Below are positions 24,962 through 34,146 of a stretch of DNA of 51,644 nucleotides, piece by piece. How positions within the stretch are numbered: position 1 is the first letter of the stretch; every line of letters begins with the position of its first letter. Location: positions 1 through 51,644 of the forward strand of contig NZ_JACIYP010000029.1 in assembly GCF_014359905.1 (NCBI RefSeq), read 5' to 3'. The notes beneath the pieces were generated by a model, which was not told the origin of the DNA, ran no database searches, and worked only from the letters and a program-made list of their open reading frames with translations. A program made the translations under genes and the position numbers. Source of the stretch: Hoeflea sp. (GTDB lineage: Bacteria; Pseudomonadota; Alphaproteobacteria; Rhizobiales; Rhizobiaceae).

Positions 24962-25744
24962 TTATCTGCCCTGCCAGACCGGCGAGCGCTTTTCGGCAAA
25001 GGCACGCGGGCCCTCAATGGCGTCTTGGCTTGCATAAACAACTTCGTGCAAGCGCTTGCCTTCTTCCAGTCCAGCGGCGCAGCCTAGATCCATCGTCGCG
25101 CGCACACTGGCCTTGGCGGCGATCACCGACAACGGCGCTCCCGAGGCGATACGGTCGGCCAGATTTCGTGCCCGGGTCCGCACAGCATCGGGCGTGTCTT
25201 CCAGGTAATTGGTGAACCCATAATCATGCAGCCGCTCAATTGGCATCAGATCCCCGGTCAGGACAATCTCCATCAGAATCGGTTGCGGCAACATCGACAG
25301 GGCTGGTGCCGCCCAGGGCGATCCCCTACCGATCTTGACCTCGGTTATACCAACCCGCGTGCCTTTCAGGCCGACCCGCAGGTCGCTCATCAGGGTTAGC
25401 ATCATGCCGCCGGCCATCAACGACCCCGTCATCGCCGATATGATGGGCTTGGAACAGGCCCGCATCCGTTCATGGAACGGGTCACGCATTCTTGACAGGA
25501 TATCGACGCCTTCGTCGCGCGCAATCTCGGTCGCTTCCTTGAGATCAAGCCCGGCACTGAACACACCGCAATCGGCAGAGGTCAGGATGACGACTCGTAT
25601 GTTAACGTCAGCCTCGATCAGATCCCAGGCATCCGCCAACCCGTTCGCTGCCGCTACCGACAAGGCGTTCTTACGCTCCGGCCGGTTGATAAAGACGGTC
25701 GCCACACCGTTTTCGACGGTGAGCTCAATAGGGTTGCCTGTCAT
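24962..25744 (-). CDS. Enoyl-CoA hydratase family protein
   Basis: A 260-residue crotonase. ATG 25744 is preceded by AAGGAC, while the open frame extends to 25831 across the hairpin region. Oxyanion strands are FSAGLDLKEA and TGSLMAGGM. Both candidate glutamates of a true hydratase are present, in GITEVKIGRG and ILMEIVLTG, so hydration of a trans-2-enoyl-CoA is plausible. It is separated from the upstream substrate-binding protein gene by a 93-bp gap with a strong hairpin. Confidence 0.87.
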   Translation of the reverse strand: MTGNPIELTVENGVATVFINRPERKNALSVAAANGLADAWDLIEADVNIRVVILTSADCGVFSAGLDLKEATEIARDEGVDILSRMRDPFHERMRACSKPIISAMTGSLMAGGMMLTLMSDLRVGLKGTRVGITEVKIGRGSPWAAPALSMLPQPILMEIVLTGDLMPIERLHDYGFTNYLEDTPDAVRTRARNLADRIASGAPLSVIAAKASVRATMDLGCAAGLEEGKRLHEVVYASQDAIEGPRAFAEKRSPVWQGR

Positions 25745-25807
25745 GGAATGTCCTTGAAATACGGGTTCGTAGAAAACAGCTTCGCGCCTGACCCTGAACC
25801 GTGTGGT

Positions 25808-25829
25808 GGCTGGGGGTGGACCCCCAGCC
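25808..25829 (-). terminator. Intercistronic hairpin after the binding-protein gene
   Basis: GGCTGGGGG and CCCCCAGCC form a perfect 9-bp stem with a 4-base loop, just after the binding-protein stop on the minus strand. There is no T-run on that strand. It may be a weak terminator or an mRNA-stabilising stem that sets a higher level of the binding protein than of the downstream crotonases. Confidence 0.6.
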
Positions 25830-25837
25830 AATCTTTC

Positions 25838-27088
25838 TTACTCAACCGTGAACTTCCCCGAGCTTTCCTTGACCACGTCCCAGATCACGTCCGTATAGGC
25901 TGCGGTCCAGTCTTGCTGCGGGACCCAGGTCTTGCCATCCCACATCTCGATACGGGTCTTGCCACCGCCGCCGTGATCATCCGCTGTCACAGTGATCGGG
26001 GCGAACAGTCCATTGGCATCAAAATCAACGATGCTTTCGTAACCAGCCTTCATCGATTCAGGCGTCACCGGGTAGCCGCTTTGCTCGACGGCAAGACGCG
26101 CCGCCTCGAATGCGGCTGAATAGATCGCCAGACCGGTATTGTAGTATACGTCGTTGATCTTTTCGGCCGGCCCGGCGCCTTTGTCTGCACCGTATACGTC
26201 GGAAAGGATTTCCTGGATAATCGGAATATCCTGCCCACCGGCAACATTGGTCCCGCGCTTGAGCCCGATGGCAGCCTCAGCTCCGATATTGGCGACATCA
26301 ACTTCGTTCAGCCAGTTAACGGAGATGTAGTTGCTGATCGGAAAGCCGTTGCGCTTCATCTCTTTGGCAGCGACGACGTGCCCACCGGCCAGAAGCCAAG
26401 CAACCACATAGTCTGGCTTGTCGCGACGCACTTTGGTCCAGACACTGGCCTGATCACTGCCCGGCAATGGTACTGGATATAGCAGAAGCTCAAACCCTTC
26501 TTTTGCGGCAAGGGTTTTCAGGATTTCGATCGGTTCCTGACCAAAGGGGTAGTCCAGATAGGCAAAGCCGACCTTGACGCCCTTCATGTCGCCGCCGCTT
26601 TGTTCTTTGATATAGGCAATATCGTTGGCTGCCTGTCCCCAATAGGTGGGACCAACCGGGAAGATATGAGTGAACACCGAGCCATCGGCCGCATCCCCCC
26701 TGCCAACCAACGATTGGATCAGGATATTCTTATCCTTCATGATCCGCGGCAGCACAGCGATTGAAACCGGCGTGGACAGCGTGTCGAATACGAACACGCC
26801 CTCGCGTTTGAGCTTTTCGTAGCATTCAATTCCGCGCTGCGGCTCGTTGCCATGATCCTGAACAATAATTTCAACGTTATGACCACCGATGCCACCCTTC
26901 ATATTGACCAGGGTTGCTAGGTCCTGCGCCGCCTGCGATATCTGCGGCGTCACGAAAGTGTAGGACTTGCTCAGATCATAGCACAAGCCGAACTTGATTG
27001 TATCCTCTGCCGCCTGCGAAGCGGACATACTCGCCAGCCCAATTGTCGCGGCCGTAGCCAAACATTTAACATAAGCTATGGTTCTCAT
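25838..27088 (-). CDS. ABC transporter substrate-binding protein (branched-chain amino acid type)
   Basis: Periplasmic binding protein of the LivK/Peripla_BP_6 type, 416 residues. The first 27 residues form a signal peptide: basic start, hydrophobic stretch TAATIGLASMSASQA, predicted cut before AEDTIKFG. The mature part starts with a typical strand (IKFGLCYDLS) and has GGIGGHNVEIIVQDHG. ATG 27088 has AAAGGAGG. It captures the substrate for LivHMFG encoded upstream. Given the catabolic context, the ligand is probably an organic acid rather than an amino acid; this is inference. Confidence 0.9.
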   Translation of the reverse strand: MRTIAYVKCLATAATIGLASMSASQAAEDTIKFGLCYDLSKSYTFVTPQISQAAQDLATLVNMKGGIGGHNVEIIVQDHGNEPQRGIECYEKLKREGVFVFDTLSTPVSIAVLPRIMKDKNILIQSLVGRGDAADGSVFTHIFPVGPTYWGQAANDIAYIKEQSGGDMKGVKVGFAYLDYPFGQEPIEILKTLAAKEGFELLLYPVPLPGSDQASVWTKVRRDKPDYVVAWLLAGGHVVAAKEMKRNGFPISNYISVNWLNEVDVANIGAEAAIGLKRGTNVAGGQDIPIIQEILSDVYGADKGAGPAEKINDVYYNTGLAIYSAAFEAARLAVEQSGYPVTPESMKAGYESIVDFDANGLFAPITVTADDHGGGGKTRIEMWDGKTWVPQQDWTAAYTDVIWDVVKESSGKFTVE

Positions 27089-27128
27089 TGTTAGTTCCTC
27101 CTTTGTTAATCTCTAGACGTAAACATCG

Positions 27129-27950
27129 CTAACTCAGCCAGCGTTTCCGTCTGCTGTAATGCTTGATGTCGTGGAAATCTTTGCCTTCTCCTCCTCCGCC
27201 CAAATAGAATTCCTGAATGTCGGAGTTTGCCTTTAGTTCCTCCGCAGTGTTGTGCATGACGACGCGGCCATTTTCGATCAGATAGCCATGCGAAACAATC
27301 TCCAGCGCTGCCAGCGCATTTTGCTCAACCAACAAAACCGACAAGCCATTTTCCTTGTTGATGCGCTGGATAATTCCGAAAATCTCGTTCACCAGAAACG
27401 GAGCCAACCCGAGGCTGGGTTCGTCCAACATTAGAAGGCGGGGCTGGGTCATTAGCGCCCGACCGATGGCCAACATTTGTTGTTCTCCGCCCGACAGGTA
27501 TCCAGCCTGCGACGATTTGCGTTCCGCAAGGCGCGGAAAATACTCGTAGATGCGATCCTTTTCAGCATTCACTTTCTGACGCGACATGGACATCGGCGCT
27601 GCAGCCTCAAGGTTTTCATCCGGCGTCATGTGCTCGAACACCCGGCGGCCTTCGATGACGTGACAGATGCCCATCCCAACGCGATCTTGCGGGAGGCAGG
27701 CTCCGATAAGTTGACCGTCAAACCGTATTTCTCCCCGGCTGACCTTCCCGCGTTCAGCCTTCAGCAATCCGCTAATTGCCTTCAAAGTGGTGCTCTTACC
27801 TGCCCCGTTGGAACCCAAAAGCGCGACCATCCCCCCTTTAGGAACTTCGATGGATACCCCCCTGATCGCCAGCAGGACGGAGTCGTACAAAACCTCAATA
27901 CTGTTCAGGGCTAGAATCGGATCGCTTGCTGTGATGTCGGGCTGTGCCAT
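27129..27950 (-). CDS. livF: ABC transporter ATP-binding protein, LivF type
   Basis: ATPase subunit of the branched-chain-type importer, 273 residues. Walker A is GSNGAGKST, the signature LSGGEQQM, and Walker B LLMLDEPSLGLAP. It has a C-terminal extension of about 25 residues after the usual LGGG end (DFHDIKHYSRRKRWLS). Lies 10 bp after livM and 40 bp before the binding-protein gene. Acts at the inner membrane with LivG, LivH and LivM. Confidence 0.93.
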   Translation of the reverse strand: MAQPDITASDPILALNSIEVLYDSVLLAIRGVSIEVPKGGMVALLGSNGAGKSTTLKAISGLLKAERGKVSRGEIRFDGQLIGACLPQDRVGMGICHVIEGRRVFEHMTPDENLEAAAPMSMSRQKVNAEKDRIYEYFPRLAERKSSQAGYLSGGEQQMLAIGRALMTQPRLLMLDEPSLGLAPFLVNEIFGIIQRINKENGLSVLLVEQNALAALEIVSHGYLIENGRVVMHNTAEELKANSDIQEFYLGGGGEGKDFHDIKHYSRRKRWLS

Positions 27951-27960
27951 GTTGCTCCCC

Positions 27961-29034
27961 CTATTTCCTAAGCTGGTCGAAAGGCCAAACCATCAAGTAA
28001 TCCCTGATATTGGCGTACAGTTTGCCAAGCCCCAATGGCTCGACAATCAGAAAGATGACAATCAGTGCGCCATAGGCTGCATTGGGAATGTGTGCCAGCG
28101 TTTCGTTACCTAAATTCAGCCCTACAAAGTCAGCCCCCAATAAGAACAACTGGTTGACTACCCCGGGCATGAGCAGGATCAGTGCAGCCCCCAGATAGCT
28201 GCCGATGATGCTCCCAAGCCCGCCCACGATCACCATCGCCAGAACCTGAATGGACACGTTAACGGCAAACTGTTCGGGTGCCGCTAGGAAGTAGAACGTC
28301 GCAACCAGGATTGCCCCGCTGACCCCTGCTATGAAAGACGATGCGGCAAAGGCGACAAGCTTATAATAAAAGCTGTTCACGCCCAGGATTGCCGCGGCAA
28401 AGTCTTTTTCCCGCACGGCAACCAGGGCCCGGCCCAGACCGGTGCGTCGCAGGTTTAGCATGAAAATCGTGACCAGGACGCACCAACCGAATGCAACGTA
28501 GTAAAGACCCGCATCCGATGTAATGTCCTGCCCCAAGAGCGCAAAGGCGGGCGATTGCAGTGACGCGTGTGAGCCGCCTGCGATCGTTGGGGAATGGGTC
28601 AGCACCCAGTCCATGACGAACTGCATCGCAAGGGTCGTGAGCGCCAAGTAAAGCCCCTTGACCCGCAACGCCGCAAAGGCAAACAGACTTCCGATCACAG
28701 AAGATGCAAGACCGCCTATAAGCAGGGCAAACTCCCACGGGACCCCGAATTTGGCCGCGTGAACCGCCGAATAGGCACCAACGGCCATGACGGCCGCGTA
28801 GCCCAGATGCAGCTGCCCGGCCCAACCCGTCACAAGGTTCAGGCCCAGTACGGCGGCCGTCCATATCAGCCACGGCAGAACGTAGCTGTTCAGATAAAGC
28901 GAACTGACCAAATAGGGTGCCGCGAGCCCGAGCAGCAGAAAGAACACCACGAAGTTGCGATCTGCCGGAACCGGGAAGAGTTTGCTATCAGAAACGTAAC
29001 TATTGTGGCGAACACCTGAGAGACCGTAAAACAT
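27961..29034 (-). CDS. livM: ABC transporter permease, LivM type
   Basis: Inner-membrane permease of 357 residues with about ten hydrophobic segments. The family block TGWAGQLHLGYAAVMAVGAY appears near residue 70, and GGLGSIIGSYLGAALI near residue 270. ATG 29034 is preceded by AAGGGTG and lies 3 bp from the livH stop. The N-terminus has an extra hydrophilic stretch of about 25 residues before the first membrane helix. Part of the same importer as livF, livG and livH. Confidence 0.93.
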   Translation of the reverse strand: MFYGLSGVRHNSYVSDSKLFPVPADRNFVVFFLLLGLAAPYLVSSLYLNSYVLPWLIWTAAVLGLNLVTGWAGQLHLGYAAVMAVGAYSAVHAAKFGVPWEFALLIGGLASSVIGSLFAFAALRVKGLYLALTTLAMQFVMDWVLTHSPTIAGGSHASLQSPAFALLGQDITSDAGLYYVAFGWCVLVTIFMLNLRRTGLGRALVAVREKDFAAAILGVNSFYYKLVAFAASSFIAGVSGAILVATFYFLAAPEQFAVNVSIQVLAMVIVGGLGSIIGSYLGAALILLMPGVVNQLFLLGADFVGLNLGNETLAHIPNAAYGALIVIFLIVEPLGLGKLYANIRDYLMVWPFDQLRK

Positions 29035-29037
29035 ATC

Positions 29038-29925
29038 TTACACCCTTTCGATGTCATGACGGCCAAACAGGCCGTGCGGGCGGATCATCACCGTCAGGAT
29101 CAACACCGCAGCGACAATCAGATCCCGGCTGCCGCCCCCGACAATCCCATCCAGATAGAATGAACCGACACTTTCCAGAATGCCAAGAATGATACCGGCG
29201 ACAATTGCGCCGATGATACTGTCCAGCCCGCCCAGAACGGCCACGGTCAGCCCCTTGAGCAGAAGGATCGACAAAGACTGATCAACGCCCTGGATTTCAC
29301 CCCAGATCACGCCGGTTGCCACAGCCACGATCGACGCCAGTCCCCAAGACAATCCAACACCGCGTTCAACCGAGATGCCCACAGACCAGGACGCCATATA
29401 ATCGTCGGAAATAGCCCGCAAGCGAATACCAAGGCGGCTTCGAAAGAACAGAAGAAAGGCTATAAACAGGGCGATTGCGACGCCGGCACCAACAATGTGA
29501 ATGCGGCTGAGAAGCATATCCCCCACAAAGAGCGGATCATAGCTGACCCCCAAATCAACCGGGCGCGAAGACCCGCCCCAGATCGCCAAGGTGGTTCCGC
29601 GCAGGAAGATGTCGATCCCCATTGTCATCATCAGGATCATGATGATGGGGCGCCCCGCCAGTCGGCGCAGCGCGACCTTTTCGATCCCGATGCCAACGAA
29701 GAACATGATTATGACCGCCAAAGGAATGGCCACCCAAAGCGGCAACCCCATGTTGTGCGAAAATGCCAGAACCACATAGGCGCCCAACATGGTCAGGCCC
29801 CCCTGCGCAAGGTTCGGTACAGATGACGATTTGTAGATCAGGACCAGCCCAATGGCAAAAAGCGAATAGAGCAGGCCTGTCAGCGCGCCATTCACTGTCA
29901 GCTCTGACAGAAACACCAGATCCAT
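29038..29925 (-). CDS. livH: ABC transporter permease, LivH type
   Basis: Inner-membrane permease of 295 residues, about eight hydrophobic segments. Typical elements are NGALTGLLYSLFAIGLVLIYK at the start, AQGGLTMLGAYV, and AVLGGLDSIIGAIVAGIILG, which carries the coupling region to the ATPases. It begins one base after the acyl-CoA ligase stop. Order in this operon is livG, ligase, livH, livM, livF, binding protein. Confidence 0.93.
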   Translation of the reverse strand: MDLVFLSELTVNGALTGLLYSLFAIGLVLIYKSSSVPNLAQGGLTMLGAYVVLAFSHNMGLPLWVAIPLAVIIMFFVGIGIEKVALRRLAGRPIIMILMMTMGIDIFLRGTTLAIWGGSSRPVDLGVSYDPLFVGDMLLSRIHIVGAGVAIALFIAFLLFFRSRLGIRLRAISDDYMASWSVGISVERGVGLSWGLASIVAVATGVIWGEIQGVDQSLSILLLKGLTVAVLGGLDSIIGAIVAGIILGILESVGSFYLDGIVGGGSRDLIVAAVLILTVMIRPHGLFGRHDIERV

Positions 29926-29926
29926 C

Positions 29927-31861
29927 TTATACCTCCCTGATCAACAGGGTGCGTTCGACAGTCCCCGTTTCGCCTGTTTCGTACGTTACGACTGCTTTGA
30001 CATGAACGTCGCTTGTGCCGCTATAAAGCGCCTCGATCACCTGATTGTAGCGCTCTTCGACGACCTTGCGCCGCAGTTTGCGCGTTCTGGTAATCTCGCC
30101 ATCATCCGGGTCGAACTCTTTGTGCAAAGATACATAACGATGCAGCCGCAAACCTTTGGTCACCGCCTTGTTCACCCGCACAAACGCTTCCCTCACCAGT
30201 TGGGCCACTTCGGGGCGTTGGGAAAGATCAGCATAGGATACGTAAGGCACGCCATTGACTTCTGCCCAATGCCCGACCGCCTCGGCGTCGATGCAGATCA
30301 TCGCCGTCAATTCGTCCCGTCCCGCGCCGATCACTGCGGCATCCTTTATATACGGGCTGAACTTGAGACGGTTTTCCAAATAATTGGGAACATATCGCTC
30401 ACCGCTTTTGGTAAAGACGACTTCAGACACTCGCCCCAGGACGACAAGATGGCCGCCCTCTTCCAGATAGCCTGCATCGCCGCTACGCAGCCATCCATCC
30501 TGCAAAGCTTCTGCAGAGGCAGCTTCGTTCTTGTAGTAACCCTTGAACACGCTGTCCGCCTTCATGAGTATTTCGCCATCTTCGGCAATCTTCACCTCGA
30601 CCCCCGGCAAGGGCTTTCCGACGGTATGCAACTTCACCTCGCCGGGAGCCTGAATGGCGTTGAATGCACTGTTTTCGGTCTGGCCATAGAGCTGGCGCAG
30701 ATTGATCCCAAGAGCCCGGTAAAAAATGAAAGTATCCTCGCCGATGGCTTCACCCCCGGTGAAGGCACGCTTTAGGCGAGTCAATCCAAATTGGTCTTTG
30801 ATCGGTCCAAATACGACCTTTTCGCCGACCAGCCGTCCCAGCCATTCGAAGCTTCCTCCACCAGCGCCGCTCAGCTTGCGCCGCTCGGCCTCGACGGCCT
30901 TGTCCATGAAGAAATGATACAGCCACTTCTTCAGAGGCGTTGAATTCTCCATACCCACCTGAATGGTGGTCAACATGTGGTCCCAACTGCGCGGTGCGGC
31001 AAGATAGAGACTGGGTGCGACCTCACGCATGTCGCGCTGCACCGTTTCTTGGCGCTCCGGCACGTTGACGGTAAACCGAAACGCAATGGCGGCAGCCACG
31101 GTCAGCGCAAAGTCGCCTACCCAAGCCATTGGCAGATAGCCAAGGATATCTTCGCCATAATCGAACGCACCACCTGCGTAGGCATTGCGCGCACCCGATA
31201 ACACATTCTTCTGGCTCAGAACGATCCCCTTGGGCTTGCCTGTCGTGCCCGAGGAATGCATGAACACCGCCGGATCTTCCGGCTTGGATCCCTCAATCAG
31301 ACGCACGCGCAAATCCGGATCGGCAGACAACTTCTTGGCACCCGCTTCCAACAGATTTTCCCACGACTGCAGGCCCGGCGCATCATAGAGATTTAGCCCG
31401 CGCACCTCGTCGTAAACAATAGACGCCACCGACGTTCCTGCGTCGCGCAGATCAAGGATCTTGTCGACCTGCTCCTGATCCTCGGCCAACGCGGCAACAA
31501 CACGGGCTTCCTCGAAGAAATGCTTCAACTCGTCCAGCGTCGCACCGGGATAGGCCGGCATGGCATGGGCGCGCAGCATCGACATCGCGGTCATTCCGGC
31601 ATAAAGTCTCACGCGGTTGTCACCCAAGATAATGACCGCGTCACCAGGCTTCACGCCCAAGGCCATGAAGCCGGCGGCGCAGCACAGCACCTCCTCGGCA
31701 TAGGCAGACCAGGTCACTTCCCGCCAGATGCCCCGGTCTTTCTCACGCATCGCAATATCATTGGCAAATTCGGCCGCATTGCGCATCAACAGGCGCGCAA
31801 TCGTATCGTCCCCGGCGTTTGGCCCGGCCTTTGATACGGCCGATGAAGGATTATTCGCCAT
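29927..31861 (-). CDS. Long-chain-type acyl-CoA ligase inside the transporter operon
   Basis: AMP-forming ligase of 644 residues. Motifs in order: MHSSGTTGKPKGIVLS (P-loop), LPMAWVGD, YGQTENSAFNA, LRSGDAGYLEEGGHLVVLGR, and EITRTRKLRRKVV near the C-terminus. It resembles FadD-like ligases that sit between livG and livH in many proteobacterial operons, where uptake and CoA activation are coupled. ATG 31861 has GGAGG five bases upstream and overlaps the livG 3' end by 11 bp. It is the intact ligase of this type; the copy at 38745 is broken. Confidence 0.9.
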   Translation of the reverse strand: MANNPSSAVSKAGPNAGDDTIARLLMRNAAEFANDIAMREKDRGIWREVTWSAYAEEVLCCAAGFMALGVKPGDAVIILGDNRVRLYAGMTAMSMLRAHAMPAYPGATLDELKHFFEEARVVAALAEDQEQVDKILDLRDAGTSVASIVYDEVRGLNLYDAPGLQSWENLLEAGAKKLSADPDLRVRLIEGSKPEDPAVFMHSSGTTGKPKGIVLSQKNVLSGARNAYAGGAFDYGEDILGYLPMAWVGDFALTVAAAIAFRFTVNVPERQETVQRDMREVAPSLYLAAPRSWDHMLTTIQVGMENSTPLKKWLYHFFMDKAVEAERRKLSGAGGGSFEWLGRLVGEKVVFGPIKDQFGLTRLKRAFTGGEAIGEDTFIFYRALGINLRQLYGQTENSAFNAIQAPGEVKLHTVGKPLPGVEVKIAEDGEILMKADSVFKGYYKNEAASAEALQDGWLRSGDAGYLEEGGHLVVLGRVSEVVFTKSGERYVPNYLENRLKFSPYIKDAAVIGAGRDELTAMICIDAEAVGHWAEVNGVPYVSYADLSQRPEVAQLVREAFVRVNKAVTKGLRLHRYVSLHKEFDPDDGEITRTRKLRRKVVEERYNQVIEALYSGTSDVHVKAVVTYETGETGTVERTLLIREV

Positions 31862-32654
31862 GTGCGCCTCCGATATAGGCTTCGATAACGCGCGGATTTT
31901 TGATGACTTCCCTTGGGATGCCGCTGGCGATCATTTCGCCATAATTCAGCGCCAGCATTCGATCACAGATCCCGATGATGACGTCCATATGGTGCTCGAT
32001 TAGCAGGACACTGACGCCGCGCTCGGCGCGGGCATCCAGAATGAACCGCGCCATGTATTCTTTTTCTTCCTGGTTCATCCCGGCCATCGGTTCATCCAGA
32101 ATCAGAAGATGCGGCTCGGCCACCAAAGCACGGGCCAACTCAACACGCTTCTTCAACCCGATAGGGATTCCGTCAACCAGCTCGTGCCGGATGCTTTCCA
32201 GTTGAAGAAATTCGATCACTTCTTCCACGACTTCCCGGTTGGCGATTTCCTCGGGCCGCGCCAACCACCAGTATAGCGCCGTGCGGATCACGCCTGGGTT
32301 CATATGGATGTGACGCCCCAACAAAATATTATCGAGCACGCTCATTCCGTTGAACAGCGCAAGGTTCTGGAATGTCCGCGCGACCCCCATACCTGCAACC
32401 TTGTGCGGCGCGGTTCCGGTAATATCCTTGCCGCCCAACAGGATCTTCCCCTTTTGTGGCGGGTAAAACCCGGTGATCGCGTTGGTCAGCGTGGTTTTTC
32501 CACTGCCGTTGGGACCGACAAGACCGAATATTTCGCCCTTCTCAAGCCTCAGATCCACACCCGATACTGCGACAAGCCCGCCAAAACGCCGCTCTACGCC
32601 CATGCATTCCAAAACCGGCACCTGGCCGTTGCCTGATGTTTCAGGTCCCTTCAT
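31851..32654 (-). CDS. livG: ABC transporter ATP-binding protein, LivG type
   Basis: ATPase subunit of 267 residues. Walker A is GPNGSGKTT, and the Walker B region is LLILDEPMAGMNQEE. The LivG-type insertion with ARTFQNLALFNGMSVLDNILLG is present. The usual LSGGQ signature is replaced by PIGLKKRVELARAL, a feature of LivG-like subunits in this ligase-containing transporter type. Follows the SDR gene by 49 bp; GGGAGG precedes the start. Confidence 0.92.
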   Translation of the reverse strand: MKGPETSGNGQVPVLECMGVERRFGGLVAVSGVDLRLEKGEIFGLVGPNGSGKTTLTNAITGFYPPQKGKILLGGKDITGTAPHKVAGMGVARTFQNLALFNGMSVLDNILLGRHIHMNPGVIRTALYWWLARPEEIANREVVEEVIEFLQLESIRHELVDGIPIGLKKRVELARALVAEPHLLILDEPMAGMNQEEKEYMARFILDARAERGVSVLLIEHHMDVIIGICDRMLALNYGEMIASGIPREVIKNPRVIEAYIGGAHGE

Positions 32655-32703
32655 CCGTGCGCGCCTCCCAGCAAATCAGAACTCAACATCCCGCTGTTTT
32701 CTC

Positions 32704-33567
32704 TCAATTAATCCTGAAGTAATCAGGACGCCCCGTCGGCCAGGGATCACCCCACATCTGCTGACCGCCATCTATGTTCAGAACCTCTCCGGTTATAAAC
32801 TTGCCCGATGGCGCCGCCACGTAGACGACACCCTCGGCGACATCCCATTCATCGCCTGCTCGGCGCATGGGATTGGATTCCCCGAACGTCGCGGCACCCT
32901 CTGGCGGATAATTGCCAAACCCGGTGCTTTCGCAGCACCCCGGCGCCACACAGTTGACACGGATACCATGCGGCGCCCATTCGACGGCGACAGATTTGGA
33001 TAGGAAAATCACCCCGGCGCGTGCCGCACAGGTATGGGCGATGCCGGGCATTCCGCGCCAAACATCGGCAACAATGCTGACAATATTGCCGCCGGTTCCG
33101 GCCTCGACCCATTTCTTCGCGGCCGACTGCATCATCCACCAAGTGCCGTTAAGGTTGGTGTCGATCACCGCATTCCAGCCCTTTACGGAATAATCCAATG
33201 CCGGTTGCGGGAACTGGCCGCCCGCGTTGTTAACCAGCACATCCAGCCCACCGAACCGGTCATGGACAGCCTCCACAAAGGCGGTTGCCTGTTCAGGGTC
33301 ACGGATCGTCATTTCCCGTGTCAGCACCTCGCCGCCGAAAGAACGCAAAAATTCCGCCGCGTTTTCCAGCTTCTCGGGATTACGCCCGCAGACCGCCAAG
33401 GTCGCGCCCAAGCGCGCAAATAATGACGCAATAGCTAGGCCAAGGCCGCCGCCCGCTCCAGTCACCGCGACTGTCCTACCTTTGAAAAGGTCAGACGCAA
33501 AGACGGTATCCCTTTCCCGTAGTTCGGTTCTTGTGAACCCAAATATTGGCTCTTGCGAGTCAGTCAT
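32704..33567 (-). CDS. SDR of the peroxisomal enoyl-CoA reductase (PECR/DECR-like) type
   Basis: A 287-residue SDR with cofactor loop TGAGGGLG and NNAGGQFPQPA. The canonical YxxxK pair is replaced: HTCAARAGVIFLSKS has Thr and Arg at those places. The HxxAARAG form is typical of trans-2-enoyl-CoA reductase and 2,4-dienoyl-CoA reductase relatives rather than of alcohol dehydrogenases. NADPH-dependent reduction or isomerisation of an unsaturated acyl-CoA is therefore likely. First gene after operator c; it starts the transporter-ETF operon. A paralogue is at 42797-43648. Confidence 0.85.
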   Translation of the reverse strand: MTDSQEPIFGFTRTELRERDTVFASDLFKGRTVAVTGAGGGLGLAIASLFARLGATLAVCGRNPEKLENAAEFLRSFGGEVLTREMTIRDPEQATAFVEAVHDRFGGLDVLVNNAGGQFPQPALDYSVKGWNAVIDTNLNGTWWMMQSAAKKWVEAGTGGNIVSIVADVWRGMPGIAHTCAARAGVIFLSKSVAVEWAPHGIRVNCVAPGCCESTGFGNYPPEGAATFGESNPMRRAGDEWDVAEGVVYVAAPSGKFITGEVLNIDGGQQMWGDPWPTGRPDYFRIN

Positions 33568-33608
33568 TTCCTCTCCCCTGCCAGCTGTTTCGCCGGTCTC
33601 TCACAAAA

Positions 33609-33624
33609 CCTAACACGCGTTAGA
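33609..33624. promoter_or_regulatory. Palindromic operator c
   Basis: CCTAACACGCGTTAGA, one mismatch in the outermost base of the left arm. It lies 42 bp upstream of the SDR start on the minus strand. TTGCCA and TAGGTT 17 bp apart on that strand form a possible promoter that the site overlaps. Likely control point for the transporter, ligase, crotonase and ETF operon. Confidence 0.78.
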
Positions 33625-33667
33625 TTTCTTGGCAAGATTTATGTAGGCTTATCAAATTCGACTTTAT

Positions 33668-34135
33668 CTAGAAGTTCGCGTTTCGCCGACGCAGCATTCG
33701 AAGTGGTTCATAGACAATGCATTCACTGCCATCCGCCTTCAGAACCCGGTTTCGGCTGCGCACCAATCCACGCCCCGGCTTAGACGTCTGACGCGCCTCG
33801 ATAATCTCGACTTCGACATAAATTGTATCACCGACATAGGTGGGTCTCTTGACGCTGAAATCGGCATGGAGAAAGGCAAGTCCTGTGCCTTCCATCGTGT
33901 GCGTCAACAGCCCTTCGGCCATCGCGTAGACCATCACCCCCGGTATTACCCGTCCATGCGCCGCCGCGCCGTCACGGGCATGTTCAGTATCGGTAAACAA
34001 TGATTCCGTCATCCACGTCAGGTTACAGAACCCGACAAGATCAGCCTCGGTCACCGTGCGACTGCGGGTTTTGAAGCGGGCGCCGACCTCGACCTCATCG
34101 AAATAGAAACCGGTGGTGCGCAATACGTCTTTCAT
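33668..34135 (-). CDS. MaoC-like hotdog protein, active site degenerate
   Basis: A 155-residue hotdog-fold protein. The strand and helix pattern fits MaoC dehydratases (VGARFKTRSRTVTEADLVGF, GRVIPGVMVYAMAEGL), but the DxNPxH motif reads NLTWMTESLFTD, without the catalytic Asp and His in the usual places. It may hydrate by another residue set, or bind acyl-CoA without catalysis. Last gene of the 38638-33668 operon, 11 bp after the acyl-CoA dehydrogenase. No obvious terminator between it and operator c. Confidence 0.75.
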   Translation of the reverse strand: MKDVLRTTGFYFDEVEVGARFKTRSRTVTEADLVGFCNLTWMTESLFTDTEHARDGAAAHGRVIPGVMVYAMAEGLLTHTMEGTGLAFLHADFSVKRPTYVGDTIYVEVEIIEARQTSKPGRGLVRSRNRVLKADGSECIVYEPLRMLRRRNANF

Positions 34136-34146
34136 GAAGGAGCCCT

